This document shows, piece after piece, positions 20,319-29,080 of a stretch of DNA of 64,000 nt. Origin of the DNA: Blastopirellula sp. J2-11 (GTDB taxonomy: Bacteria; Planctomycetota; Planctomycetia; Pirellulales; Pirellulaceae); NCBI RefSeq assembly GCF_024584705.1, contig NZ_CP097384.1, forward strand, positions 5,828,001-5,892,000, in the 5' to 3' direction. The notes beneath the pieces are model-generated. The model searched no databases. It was not told the DNA's origin and worked only from the letters and a program-made list of their open reading frames with translations. Each line of letters starts with the position of its first letter. Within the stretch, counting starts at the first letter, position 1. The translations under genes were made by a program, and so were the position numbers.

Positions 20319-22175
20319 ATGCGAGTTTCGAGAATTGTGTTGCTGCTGGCGGTCGCCGCCGTTTGCGGCTGTCGCCCCCAAGTCGGACAGAATGAACGTC
20401 CCGATGCGACGGCGACACCGTCAAGCACTGCGGTTGTTCTAGACGCGGAACGCGAAGAGAAGACGGCCGAAAGGGATTCTGCGCCTATCAGCATGGCCGG
20501 CAAGAAAGACGCCAAGCCGGTGAGCGAGATGTCCACCGTCGCCAATCAGCCGGCGCCTACCGCGCCGGCGGCAGATAGGTACCGGGGCTCCGGGCGAGAG
20601 AAAGAAGTCGCCAAGTCCCAAATCGACGCCTTGCAAATGCAGTTGAAGACCATGCCGGCGGAAAACCGCCGATTGGTCATCCAACAGCCAAACGCCGCGC
20701 CTGGATTCGCGCCGCAGCTAGAGGGAATCGCCGGGCACGGAGCAGGTCCCGGCGAGGGCGGAGACAAGTTCGCCCATGTCGAAAACAACCCGTTCCGCGC
20801 GGTTGCGGATGAGCCGCTTTCAACCTTTTCGATCGACGTGGATACGGCCTCGTACGCGAAGATTCGCTCTTACTTGATCGATCATCACCAACTGCCGCCG
20901 CAAGGAGCGGTACGTGTGGAGGAGTTGATCAACTACTTTACGTACGACTACGAGACCCCCACGGACCAGAATCCCTTCGCCGCGAATGTGGAAGCGGCGG
21001 CTTGCCCTTGGAACTCAGAGCATCGCTTGGTGCGGATCGGCATCAAAGGAAAAGAGATCGCCAACGCCGATCGTCCGGCCACCAATCTTGTCTTCTTGCT
21101 CGACGTCTCCGGCTCGATGAATAACAGTCGTAAGCTGCCGCTGCTGAAGCAAGGAATGAAGCTGCTGGTCGATCAATTGGGAGAGAACGACAAGGTTGCA
21201 ATCGTCGTCTACGCCGGCGCCGCCGGCATGGTGCTCAATAGCACCAGCGGCGATGACAAGTCGACCATCATGGAGGCGCTCGATCGTCTACAGGCCGGCG
21301 GATCGACCAACGGTGGGCAAGGGATCGCGCTCGCCTACCAGGCCGCGACCGAGAACTTTATCAAAGGGGGCGTCAATCGCGTGATCCTTTGCACCGACGG
21401 CGACTTTAACGTCGGCGTCACCAGCACCAGCGATCTGGTCACGATGGCGGCCGAAAAAGCGAAGTCCGGCGTCTTCCTCAGCGTGATGGGCTTTGGAACC
21501 GGCAACCACAATGACGCGATGATGGAAGAGCTCTCGGGCAAAGCGAACGGCAACTACGCGTTCATCGACACGATCACCGAAGCGAAAAAAGTGTTGGTCG
21601 AACAGATGAGCGGTACGCTGACGACGATCGCAAAAGATGTGAAAATTCAAATCGAGTTTAACCCGACCAAAGTCGCCGCCTATCGCTTGGTGGGCTACGA
21701 AAATCGGCTGCTCGCCAATGCAGATTTCAACGACGACAAAAAAGACGCCGGCGAAATCGGCGCCGGGCATTGCGTCACCGCGTTCTACGAAATCGTCCCG
21801 GCTTCGGTGGAATCGCCGGTGACGACCGCCAAAGTTGACGATCTCAAATACCAATCGACCCGCGACATTACGCCGGCCGCCGATAGCGACGAACTGCTAA
21901 CGCTGAAGATTCGTTACAAGCAGCCTGACGAAGACGAAAGCTCGTTGATTTCGGTCGGAGTCAAAGACTCGGGGAATCGTTTCGCCCAAGCCAGCGGCGA
22001 CTTTCAATTCGCCGCTGGAGTCGCTATGTTCGGCATGCTGCTGCGAGAAGGAGACCAGGACGCGAAAGTGAACCTGGACGAGATCACCGAGTTGGTCAGC
22101 AACAACGTCGGCGACGATAGCTATCGCGGCGAGTTCCTGAAGATCGTGCAGGCCGCCAAGACGCTCAAGAAGTAA
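20319..22175 (+). CDS. Von Willebrand factor A lipoprotein, YfbK-like
   Basis: This 618-residue protein has a short hydrophobic leader ending AVAAVCGC; C18 after V-C-G is a likely lipobox cysteine. A low-complexity linker follows, then a conserved YfbK-type region (NPFRAVADEPLSTFSIDVDTASYA). A VWA domain comes next, with a perfect MIDAS motif D-V-S-G-S-M near residues 259-265 and the second MIDAS strand ILCTDGDFNVG. The C-terminal part matches the extension common to YfbK proteins. These are metal-binding adhesion or complex-assembly proteins of the envelope, often widespread in planctomycetes. No MoxR ATPase is beside it. Confidence 0.87.
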   Translation: MRVSRIVLLLAVAAVCGCRPQVGQNERPDATATPSSTAVVLDAEREEKTAERDSAPISMAGKKDAKPVSEMSTVANQPAPTAPAADRYRGSGREKEVAKSQIDALQMQLKTMPAENRRLVIQQPNAAPGFAPQLEGIAGHGAGPGEGGDKFAHVENNPFRAVADEPLSTFSIDVDTASYAKIRSYLIDHHQLPPQGAVRVEELINYFTYDYETPTDQNPFAANVEAAACPWNSEHRLVRIGIKGKEIANADRPATNLVFLLDVSGSMNNSRKLPLLKQGMKLLVDQLGENDKVAIVVYAGAAGMVLNSTSGDDKSTIMEALDRLQAGGSTNGGQGIALAYQAATENFIKGGVNRVILCTDGDFNVGVTSTSDLVTMAAEKAKSGVFLSVMGFGTGNHNDAMMEELSGKANGNYAFIDTITEAKKVLVEQMSGTLTTIAKDVKIQIEFNPTKVAAYRLVGYENRLLANADFNDDKKDAGEIGAGHCVTAFYEIVPASVESPVTTAKVDDLKYQSTRDITPAADSDELLTLKIRYKQPDEDESSLISVGVKDSGNRFAQASGDFQFAAGVAMFGMLLREGDQDAKVNLDEITELVSNNVGDDSYRGEFLKIVQAAKTLKK

Positions 22176-22191
22176 TCAAGCGACCGTTATG

Positions 22192-22232
22192 ACGGGTAAC
22201 GAAGCGGGCGACGGTTGCCCGTTTTTGTTTTC
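22192..22232 (+). terminator. Intrinsic terminator after the VWA gene
   Basis: ACGGGTAAC (22192-22200) pairs with GTTGCCCGT (22214-22222), nine pairs with one G-U, and is followed by TTTTTGTTTTC. Confidence 0.8.
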
Positions 22233-22462
22233 TTGAAAGACGGAGTCCGGCATCTTGCGGCAAGGCAAGATGCGTCGCTACGAAACTTCCGCGCCAACGA
22301 TTGTCGGTTGACAAAGCGCACGGATGCATGGTCGATTGCCGTGTGGCGCGAAGAATAGCGACGGATCTGGACCAACGCTCCTGACTTGGGGGAAGAGCGC
22401 CAGTTGGGCGTCTCTCATCGGACTCCTCCGCTCTTTGACAATTCGCGTTTCTCAACGGACTG

Positions 22463-22671
22463 GCGGTCCGGTCCAACCGATAAAGCCGTAGCCAATAAAC
22501 CACCCATTTTAACTTTCGGGAGGTGGGGGCAATCGGAACAAAAAAAGTAGAGCGGTCCGGTCCGATGTTCCCTGTCCAATTTGTACCGAAAACGGAATCG
22601 CCAGATTACCCAGATTAACTTTGGGGCAATCTGGGGAAGGTGATAAAAAATCGTAGCGGTCCGGTCCGATG
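22463..22671. repeat. Degenerate tandem repeat with GCGGTCCGGTCC core
   Basis: Exact cores are at 22463-22474, 22552-22563 and 22656-22667. The second and third also share GATG after the core and TTAACTTT about 45-55 bases before it. The period is about 90-104 bases. Confidence 0.7.
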
Positions 22672-22724
22672 GGCGCCGCTTCAAGCGACGCTGGCGGGCT
22701 ACGAAGAGAAAATGCCTGGCTACG

Positions 22725-23849
22725 CTAATTATCAACCGTAAAACTAGCGTTCTCCTGATCCTCGTCAGCAGGCTTCGTGCCGATCCAGGCGTTCCAACCA
22801 AGTCGCGACGCTTTCGCCGGATCGCCAGAGAGTTGCGTCTTGGGCACTTCTTCTTTTTTTAGGACCAGCTGAATGTCAAAGTCGAGCGACGGACCGACGA
22901 AGACTCGCGTCAATTGACCTAGCGACCATTGTCCTTGTCCGCACAACGCTTCTTTTCCGCGATGGGATGCGACATCCATCGTTGGGGGGGCCGGCAAAAA
23001 TTCATTGAACTGATCGAGCGTCAGAGGGCCGAGTTGTAAGCGAAACTTGTGTTGCAGTTCCCAGACGCGGCGTCCCAGCACGGCTGTTTTGCCCAATTGC
23101 TGGTTGTGGCGATAGCGGCCAATTTTCGTTTGCTGACTTTGGTCGAGCGAGAGCCATTGACCTTGCAGCGGCTTGACCTCGATTGGGATCTTGAAGTAGT
23201 CGACCAGCATCCGCCGCAGATTCTCGGCCGAACGACGCTGTTGTGCCAACAGTCCGCTATAGCGGAGCAGGGCCAGGTCGCTAACGCCGGCATTGTCGCT
23301 GGGACGTTGCAAGCGATCTCGTAGCGTCGGCAGACCGAACCCGCCAAGGCTGAGCAAACCTTGCGTGAAAGCGTCGGGAGACTTTTTCTCAAACTCGCGT
23401 CGCGAGTAAGGAACCCAAAAGCGATTCTTTTCCCAGACGCGATAAAAAAGTCGCGTCAAGCGATCGTTAAACAGGTCAAACCAGTCACGCAGTGCGAACT
23501 TGTGGTTGCCGCGCAGTTCTCGATGCAGACGCAGCATCATCTCGGTATAGTGATGCGGCAATACGCCGCTCGGCCCGGTCAAGCCGAGAAACGTGACCGT
23601 CATTTCGGTCGCTTGCGGGTCGTCTGGCGACGCTTCCAGGTCGTAAATCTCACTGGCTGGAAACGCGGACGAATTGTGAGCGCGGAAACGAACGCAAGGG
23701 CTTCGTTCTTCGTGCGGCTCCGCTTGGTTGCTTCGTTCTAACAGACGGACCGCCTGAAAGAAGTCAAAGGTTTGCGGCTCTTTGTAGAGTCGCGCCAAGA
23801 CTGAACCGGCAGGCGCGCGTAGTTGGGGAGGTTGGCTGGAAGCGATCAT
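22725..23849 (-). CDS. tssG: T6SS baseplate protein TssG
   Basis: This 374-residue protein is TssG (ImpH/VasB), a wedge component of the type VI secretion baseplate that works with TssE, TssF and TssK. Family features include YKEPQTFDFFQAVRLLER near the N-terminus, FLGLTGPSGVLPHHYTEM (typical LTGPxGxLPxHYTE) and the C-terminal PLTLDQFNEFLP region. Its ATG overlaps the TssF stop by four bases (ATGA). It is the last gene of the leftward T6SS operon and ends at the repeat-rich spacer. Confidence 0.95.
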   Translation of the reverse strand: MIASSQPPQLRAPAGSVLARLYKEPQTFDFFQAVRLLERSNQAEPHEERSPCVRFRAHNSSAFPASEIYDLEASPDDPQATEMTVTFLGLTGPSGVLPHHYTEMMLRLHRELRGNHKFALRDWFDLFNDRLTRLFYRVWEKNRFWVPYSRREFEKKSPDAFTQGLLSLGGFGLPTLRDRLQRPSDNAGVSDLALLRYSGLLAQQRRSAENLRRMLVDYFKIPIEVKPLQGQWLSLDQSQQTKIGRYRHNQQLGKTAVLGRRVWELQHKFRLQLGPLTLDQFNEFLPAPPTMDVASHRGKEALCGQGQWSLGQLTRVFVGPSLDFDIQLVLKKEEVPKTQLSGDPAKASRLGWNAWIGTKPADEDQENASFTVDN

Positions 23850-25696
23850 AGGAGCATCGCCTCTCCGGCTCGAGGTTCAAAGCGTTTCAGTAAGCCGCGC
23901 TGTTGCGTCACGGCAACCAGCTGAGTGAACGAGTTGATGTTGACGTACAAGCCGAGAAATCGCTCCAAGACTGACGCAAACAGATAGGCGCCGACGCCAT
24001 GATATTTTTGGTCGTCAAGTTCGATGCGAATCTCCAGGCCGCGGCAGAAGCCTCCCTTTAGTGAGCTGCCGACGCGAGCGACGGTTCGATCGCACTTTAG
24101 CCGCTGCACGCCTTCGATCATTTGGCGGTTACGAATTGCTCGTTCGTGACCGTTGCCATCGGTCGAAAAATCATACAGACGCAAGATCTCACGCAGACTG
24201 TCGATTCCATGCTTGTCGGTCAGCGACAGATGATTGAGCGACAAGTGCGAGACCAAGCGCCAGCGATTGCCGTTGTCGACAGGAGGTCGTAGCGGCGGAG
24301 TCGGTTGCCGTAAGCAGCGCGTCGCTTTGATCGGCGCCGGCACTTGCAGTTGGAATTCGGCCGAACCCCATTGATTGTAAAGCTTGGTCGGGAGATCGCG
24401 ATTGGAGCAAACGGCTTGCACCGTGGCGACCGCGTCCGCTGGGCGACAGGGATCAAAGTTCAAGTCGACTAGCTGCAGGAATGAGTCGTCGCCGTCGTCT
24501 CCTGGTTGAGTCGAAGGTCGCCGCGACAGATGCCAATAGGCTTCGTCGGGGGCCGCCGGATTCCAACGGCTCGCGTGCCCCACCGCATAAAACGGGCGAA
24601 ACTCGACGTCGCCGTCGACTCCCTGTGTGGTCACACGGCGAATCGAGTGAACCTCGACATCGTTGGGGCGTTGTACGTCTGGCGTGATGCGGTACTCACT
24701 GCGGCGGTGATCGATCGCGATCGGTTCGCAAATCTTGTCAAACAGGTTGATCGCCGGCGTGCATCCAAGTTGGAACGTGTCGGCATGAATCGAGCCATGA
24801 ATGAGTGGTTCGACGCTATCGAAAAAGAACCAAACGTCGATCTCACGCTGCCAGCCTGCTTTAGCCGCTTTGCGAAAACCATGCAGATCAAAGTAGAGGA
24901 ACTTCTCGGGGTAGGCGAACAGGTCGGTCAAGAGTTGGTAACCGGGCTGACCTTGAGCAGCCGACGGCAGCAACGCTTCTTCGGGTTGGAAACCGACCGG
25001 CGTGATGACTTGCTGAGGATCAAAGTTGACGCGAGTCTCTTCTTTTTTGTCGTCGGCGGCGACGATCGAGACGCGATTACAATGGTTCAACATGTATTCG
25101 TAGAGCTTGGCGGTGACCTGGTCGCCGCCGTGCAAATGGAAGCGAAGCGACTCCATCGGCAGCGAGCTGAAAGAGGTGTCGGCCTGGCAACGCAGGCGAA
25201 TACGAATCGCGGCCATCGCGTCGCGACGAACGGTAACCGAATTGCTCCACGGCGGCGTGAGCGTGTCGACATGAGTCACTTCGACCGGCCAAACCGTCGT
25301 GTCGTAGCAAGTGCGAAAGAAGCAGGGGCCGTCGCCGACACGTTGCGTACGGAGTTGACTGCCGCGGGCGATTTTGGCGCCGGAGGCTTGCGGGTTGGTC
25401 GGATCGGGCTGGAATTGGACCGTGGCCATCGACGGAATCGGGGCCAGGTAGTGCGGATACAGAACTTCGAGCAGCGCGTCGGTCACTTCCGGAAAATCGT
25501 CGTCTAGTTTCTTTTGAATGCGACCGGCGATCAGCGCAAACGACTCGATCAGGCGTTCGACATGCGGGTCGCGGCTACGATTCGCTTCTAGCAGCAGACG
25601 ACCGGCTGCGGCAGGGTGCTTGCGCGCGAACTGCTGTGATTGCTCGCGGGCGAGCAATAGTTCACGTTCGTAGTAGGGGAAGAGCGTTTCGTTCAT
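23846..25696 (-). CDS. tssF: T6SS baseplate protein TssF
   Basis: This 616-residue protein is TssF (ImpG/VasA), the largest wedge subunit of the T6SS baseplate. It begins with the characteristic FPYYERELLLAREQSQQFAR, and it has ETRVNFDP..VITPVGF, FHLHGG and the late NSFTQLVA segments in the family order. Length is normal. It overlaps both neighbours by ATGA (tssE stop/tssF start at 25693-25696 and tssF stop/tssG start at 23846-23849), so tssE-F-G are translationally coupled, as expected for subunits needed in fixed ratio. Confidence 0.96.
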   Translation of the reverse strand: MNETLFPYYERELLLAREQSQQFARKHPAAAGRLLLEANRSRDPHVERLIESFALIAGRIQKKLDDDFPEVTDALLEVLYPHYLAPIPSMATVQFQPDPTNPQASGAKIARGSQLRTQRVGDGPCFFRTCYDTTVWPVEVTHVDTLTPPWSNSVTVRRDAMAAIRIRLRCQADTSFSSLPMESLRFHLHGGDQVTAKLYEYMLNHCNRVSIVAADDKKEETRVNFDPQQVITPVGFQPEEALLPSAAQGQPGYQLLTDLFAYPEKFLYFDLHGFRKAAKAGWQREIDVWFFFDSVEPLIHGSIHADTFQLGCTPAINLFDKICEPIAIDHRRSEYRITPDVQRPNDVEVHSIRRVTTQGVDGDVEFRPFYAVGHASRWNPAAPDEAYWHLSRRPSTQPGDDGDDSFLQLVDLNFDPCRPADAVATVQAVCSNRDLPTKLYNQWGSAEFQLQVPAPIKATRCLRQPTPPLRPPVDNGNRWRLVSHLSLNHLSLTDKHGIDSLREILRLYDFSTDGNGHERAIRNRQMIEGVQRLKCDRTVARVGSSLKGGFCRGLEIRIELDDQKYHGVGAYLFASVLERFLGLYVNINSFTQLVAVTQQRGLLKRFEPRAGEAMLL

Positions 25697-26175
25697 GATT
25701 CGTTCGGCGTCACTTCAATGCGACGGTTGGTGGGGTTGAGCGCCGCGCCGACGCGAATCTTCGCATTGGGCAACGCTTTGGACGTTCCTTCTATCGCAAA
25801 CGAAATGCGATTCCAGACGCTCTGCTTCGAAACGTCGAGGTTGACGTGAACCGTGTCGAGACGAGGTTCGAAGCGGCGAATCGTGTTTTCAATATCGCTC
25901 GCCAAAGCAAGCATATCGGCTCGCGTAGCGCCATCATGCAGCGTTAGTTCGGGAACGCCATAGCAATAGACCGAATTGCGAACAGCCAGCGCATCGATTT
26001 CGTCCACCGGACGCGAAGCGGATGTGTTCAGCAGGTCTTCGAGATCGCGGCAAATGCCCAACACAAATCCGCGCACGCTTTGCGCACGGCTGTCGGGTTC
26101 CACCTCGAAACAGGCGTCCACCAATCGATCATAAATCGACGGCGTTAATTCAGGAGTGAGGGTCGGTCTCGGCAT
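25693..26175 (-). CDS. tssE: T6SS baseplate protein TssE (gp25-like)
   Basis: This 160-residue protein is homologous to phage T4 gp25 and TssE. The N-terminus has LTPSIYDRLVD. The core has RNSVYCYGVPELTL, in the place of the family's sVlNYGlPdl. The C-terminus has ALNPTNRRIEVTP. The EPR segment of gp25 is seen as FEPRLDTVHV. ATG 26175 has GGAGG seven bases upstream, which argues against the longer in-frame extension to 26232. Downstream tssF overlaps it by four bases. A hairpin with a U-run lies between it and hcp. Confidence 0.93.
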   Translation of the reverse strand: MPRPTLTPELTPSIYDRLVDACFEVEPDSRAQSVRGFVLGICRDLEDLLNTSASRPVDEIDALAVRNSVYCYGVPELTLHDGATRADMLALASDIENTIRRFEPRLDTVHVNLDVSKQSVWNRISFAIEGTSKALPNAKIRVGAALNPTNRRIEVTPNES

Positions 26176-26260
26176 GTCCGGGCCTCCGTAAGGGGAGCGG
26201 AGGTATTGGCTGAACGTCCTGCGGCGGGTCAAGAAGCGGACGTCGGTCGAGGCGAGCGGG

Positions 26261-26301
26261 AAAAAAGGAAAATCAGGCGACCGCGGCGGCGGTGCGCCTG
26301 A
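26261..26301 (-). terminator. Terminator or attenuator between hcp and tssE
   Basis: On the minus strand TCAGGCG (26301-26295) pairs with CGCCTGA (26279-26273), and then TTTTCCTTTTTT follows down to 26261. It sits 34 bases after the hcp stop and would reduce read-through into tssE-F-G. Confidence 0.7.
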
Positions 26302-26334
26302 CTTCCGGTGTTGGCGTCAAGCGAACAAGTTCGC

Positions 26335-26850
26335 TTAGACAGGCTTGTTGGCCTTCAGGTCGTATCCGGCTTTGACCGGATTGTCCATGCTGCCGTCGTC
26401 CTTCTGCGGACGATATTCGCATTCGATCTTCGCGAAGTTCAATTTCACGAAGTCACGCGGCAGGCCGTCGTCGTAGCCTTGACCTTCTTCGGTCGAACCG
26501 GTGTTGCGATGGCTGGAGGTTTGATAATGGGCGATCAAAACGTCCTTCATCGTGATGGTGTAGAACTCTTGCTGTCCGCCGCCCGCCTTACGACAGGTGA
26601 GGGTCACTTCGGGAATGTGATCCCCTTTGGCGCAAGCGAGCATCAGTTTCGGCGAGGCTTTGCCGGTGCGGGTCATGAACTCGAAATCGTTCATGCGGAC
26701 TTTGCCGGCGCCGCCGCCAGCGCCTTGAGCGAAGGTGCCGGTTTGCGAAGCGCTCCAATTGAATTCCGAGATTTCGATTTCTTTGGCGTGTACCGAGTCG
26801 CCCGATTCGCCTTCGATGTCCGAGATTTTCAAAAAGTAATCGACTGCCAT
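26335..26850 (-). CDS. hcp: T6SS tube protein Hcp (TssD)
   Basis: This 171-residue Hcp forms hexameric rings that stack into the inner T6SS tube and carries effectors. Family features are the start MAVDYFLKISDIEGES, the strand EIEISEFNWSASQ, and the C-terminal FVKLNFAKIECEYRPQ strand. GGAG lies ten bases before the ATG. No C-terminal effector extension is present, so this is a plain structural Hcp. It has hairpins on both sides, between it and tssC and between it and tssE, which would allow it to be expressed more than its neighbours. Confidence 0.96.
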   Translation of the reverse strand: MAVDYFLKISDIEGESGDSVHAKEIEISEFNWSASQTGTFAQGAGGGAGKVRMNDFEFMTRTGKASPKLMLACAKGDHIPEVTLTCRKAGGGQQEFYTITMKDVLIAHYQTSSHRNTGSTEEGQGYDDGLPRDFVKLNFAKIECEYRPQKDDGSMDNPVKAGYDLKANKPV

Positions 26851-26900
26851 GATATTGGCTCCGTATGTCAGTTAGCTGGTGTTGATATTTGGAATACGAA

Positions 26901-26933
26901 AAAAGCAGGCGCGCCGCTCGAAAGCGGCGCGAC
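26901..26933 (-). terminator. Hairpin with U-run between tssC and hcp
   Basis: CGCGCCGCT (26912-26920) and AGCGGCGCG (26925-26933) form a perfect 9-bp stem with a 4-base loop. On the minus strand the stem is followed by CCTGCTTTTTTCG. It lies just after the tssC stop and fits a partial terminator. Confidence 0.75.
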
Positions 26934-26946
26934 CCGCAATATTTAA

Positions 26947-28419
26947 CTAGCCTTGCTTCGGCACTTCGGCGACCAAACGCATCGAGGCTTCGAGCGTTTC
27001 GAGCTGGAAGTGAGGACGCAGCCAAGCGACCGCTTCGTACCAACCCGGCTTGCCTTTGACTTCGCGAACTTCAACGCGAGCGTCAGACAGCGGGCACTTC
27101 GCTTTGGTTTCGTCGCCGGCGGTGGCGGGATCGCAAACGTAGTTGCTGATCCAGCTGTTCAACCAACGTTCGGCTTCGGCGACTTCCAGGTTCGAGCCGA
27201 TTTTGTCGCGAGCCATGACCTTCAGGTAATGCGCGAATCGCGAGACGCACAACAGGAAGTTGATTTTCGACGACAGTTCGGCGTTCGAGTTGGCGTCGTC
27301 GTCGAAGTAAACCTTCGGCTTTTGAGCGCTTTGGGCGCCCATGAAGACGGCGTAATCCGTGTTCTTGGCGTGCAACAACGGCAGGAAGCCAAGGTTGGAC
27401 AACTCGAACTCACGACGATCACTGATCGCGATTTCGGTCGGGCACTTCATCGCAATGTCGCCGTCATCGGTCGGGAAGGTGTGAACCGGAAGGTTCTCCA
27501 CTTTACCGCCCCCTTCGACTCCGCGAACTTTGGCGAACCAGCCGTATTTCGAGAAGGCGTTGGTGATGCGGACGCCATAGGCCCAAGCGGCGTTCATCCA
27601 CAGGTACTTGTGGTAATCTTTGCCGTCGACCGCTTCTTCAAAGTTGAACTCTTCGACCTTCTTGAACTCTTCGCCGTAAGGCAAGCGAGACAGAACGTGC
27701 GGCAGAGTCAAAGCGACGTATCGCGAATCTTCGCTATCGCGGAACGAACGCCACGAAGTGTGGGTCGCGCCCTCGAAGATCTTGGCCAAGTCACGCGGGT
27801 TCGGCAGGTCCGAGAAGCTGTCAAGGTTGAACAGCGTCGGCGAAGCGGCCGAGATCAACGGAGCGTGAGCCGCGGCGGCGACGTTCGACATCAGCTTCAA
27901 TAGGTTGATGTCTTCCGGACGACGCGAGAACTCATAATCGCCGATCAACAAACCGTAAGGCTGACCGCCGAGTTGGCCGTATTCTTCTTCGTAGATCTTC
28001 TTGAAGATCGCGCTCTGGTCGAATTCGACGGCGGTCTCCAGATCTTTCAGCAGGTCGTGCTTGGTCGCGTTCATGACGCGAATCTTCAGCGACGTGCCGG
28101 TTTCCGATTCGTGAACCAGGAAGCTAAGTCCGCGCCAGCTGCTTTCCAGGGCTTGGAACTTCTCGTGGTGCATGACTTCGTTCAACTGGGCCGAGAGCTT
28201 CTTGTCGAGCTCGGCGATCCAGAAATTGATCTTCGTGGCGGCGTCCTTCGAGACCTTGTTCTGGTCTTTAGCGGCCTGGCGTACAAATTCTTCGATGTAC
28301 GACTTGTTCAATTCCATTTCAGCGTCGTCAAGCGGACGCGTGTTTTCCAGAATCTGATCCAGCAGGGTCAGTTCTAGTGTCGCCGTTCCGCCGGCGGCGG
28401 TTTCATTTTCAGCAGCCAT
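26947..28419 (-). CDS. tssC: T6SS contractile sheath large subunit TssC
   Basis: This 490-residue protein forms, with TssB, the contractile sheath around the Hcp tube. Landmarks are the N-terminal IAELDKKLSAQLNEVMHHEK, FQALESSWRGL, LIGDYEFSRRPEDI, the sheath core CFRR-equivalent VALTLPHVLSRLPYG, and the C-terminal KGKPGWYEAVAWLRPHFQLE. Length is normal. AGGAGAT lies about nine bases upstream of ATG 28419. The gap to tssB is 56 bases. Confidence 0.97.
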   Translation of the reverse strand: MAAENETAAGGTATLELTLLDQILENTRPLDDAEMELNKSYIEEFVRQAAKDQNKVSKDAATKINFWIAELDKKLSAQLNEVMHHEKFQALESSWRGLSFLVHESETGTSLKIRVMNATKHDLLKDLETAVEFDQSAIFKKIYEEEYGQLGGQPYGLLIGDYEFSRRPEDINLLKLMSNVAAAAHAPLISAASPTLFNLDSFSDLPNPRDLAKIFEGATHTSWRSFRDSEDSRYVALTLPHVLSRLPYGEEFKKVEEFNFEEAVDGKDYHKYLWMNAAWAYGVRITNAFSKYGWFAKVRGVEGGGKVENLPVHTFPTDDGDIAMKCPTEIAISDRREFELSNLGFLPLLHAKNTDYAVFMGAQSAQKPKVYFDDDANSNAELSSKINFLLCVSRFAHYLKVMARDKIGSNLEVAEAERWLNSWISNYVCDPATAGDETKAKCPLSDARVEVREVKGKPGWYEAVAWLRPHFQLETLEASMRLVAEVPKQG

Positions 28420-28475
28420 TATGTGTATCTCCTGTTACTTTCGTTGCGTTTGTTGCGTGTGTTGCGGAACGGGAA

Positions 28476-28985
28476 CTAGGCGGTCGGAGCTTCGACGCCA
28501 AGGTCTTTGCTGATCGTGTCGCGAGCAGCGTCGTCACCCAGCGTGTCGTCCAGCAATCCGCACAAAGCGTCGTTGCCTTCCATTTTGCTGAGCAGTTGCT
28601 TCAAGCGATCACGCATCTCGAGCAGATTGGCCAAAACCGGAACCTGGCGAGCGACGTTGGTCGGCTCGAAGTCGGTCATGTCTTTGAAGTTCAGCTCGAC
28701 GCTGAGGTTCGTGTTATCGTCTTCCAACACGTTCGGAACCTGCATCGCGACACGGGCGCCGCTCTTTTCCAAAACGCTGTTGAAGTTATCGCGATCGATC
28801 GGCACGAACTTGCGTTGCTTAATGCCCGGCAAAGCTTCTTTCGGCTGGCCCGAAAGATCGGCCATCACGCCGACAACCAACGGAAGCTCTTTGACTTCCA
28901 TCGCGCCGCCGGTCTCGACGTCATACGTAATTTGCACGCGCGGAGGACGCACGCGATCAAGCTTGTGTTGCAGGCTTTCGCTCAT
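28476..28985 (-). CDS. tssB: T6SS contractile sheath small subunit TssB
   Basis: This 169-residue small sheath subunit pairs with TssC. Family landmarks are RVQITYDVETGGAMEVKELP, LVVGVMADLSG, RKFVPIDRDNFNSVL and VELNFKDMTDFEP. The C-terminal helix that in some systems binds ClpV is present but not typical in sequence. AAGGAAA lies about nine bases before ATG 28985. It lies between tssA and tssC, the normal order. Confidence 0.97.
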   Translation of the reverse strand: MSESLQHKLDRVRPPRVQITYDVETGGAMEVKELPLVVGVMADLSGQPKEALPGIKQRKFVPIDRDNFNSVLEKSGARVAMQVPNVLEDDNTNLSVELNFKDMTDFEPTNVARQVPVLANLLEMRDRLKQLLSKMEGNDALCGLLDDTLGDDAARDTISKDLGVEAPTA

Positions 28986-29080
28986 CAGTCAGTTTCCTTA
29001 AGGGTTTGTGGCGGCTACGCGATCGCAGCCGCCTTTCACGCTGCGGTGCGTCAATTCGCCGTCGAAACGAAATCGGAGAA

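Larger units (their letters stand above)
22176..22724. other. 549-bp spacer with terminator and repeated GCGGTCCGGTCC
   Basis: After the terminator of the VWA gene (22192-22232) no supported gene is seen. The 12-base sequence GCGGTCCGGTCC occurs three times, at 22463, 22552 and 22656. The last two sit in longer, related units that share TTAACTTT, a G-rich run, an A-run and then the 12-mer. Confidence 0.6.

Noticed and set aside
22463-22671. Possible CRISPR array (three regular repeats)
   Set aside because: The conserved core is only 12 bases, spacers are themselves partly alike, and no cas genes are present.
22415-22801. Minus-strand frame of 128 codons in the repeat region
   Set aside because: The frame is made by the GCGGTCCGGTCC-type repeat and overlaps the end of tssG; no ribosome site.
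24506-25507. Long plus-strand frame (333 codons) opposite tssF
   Set aside because: It is an antisense shadow of a clear tssF gene in high-GC DNA; no ribosome site, no family motif.
26953-27903. Long plus-strand frame (316 codons) opposite tssC
   Set aside because: Antisense to the well-supported tssC; composition is rich in Val, Phe, Arg and Gly, typical of a shadow frame.
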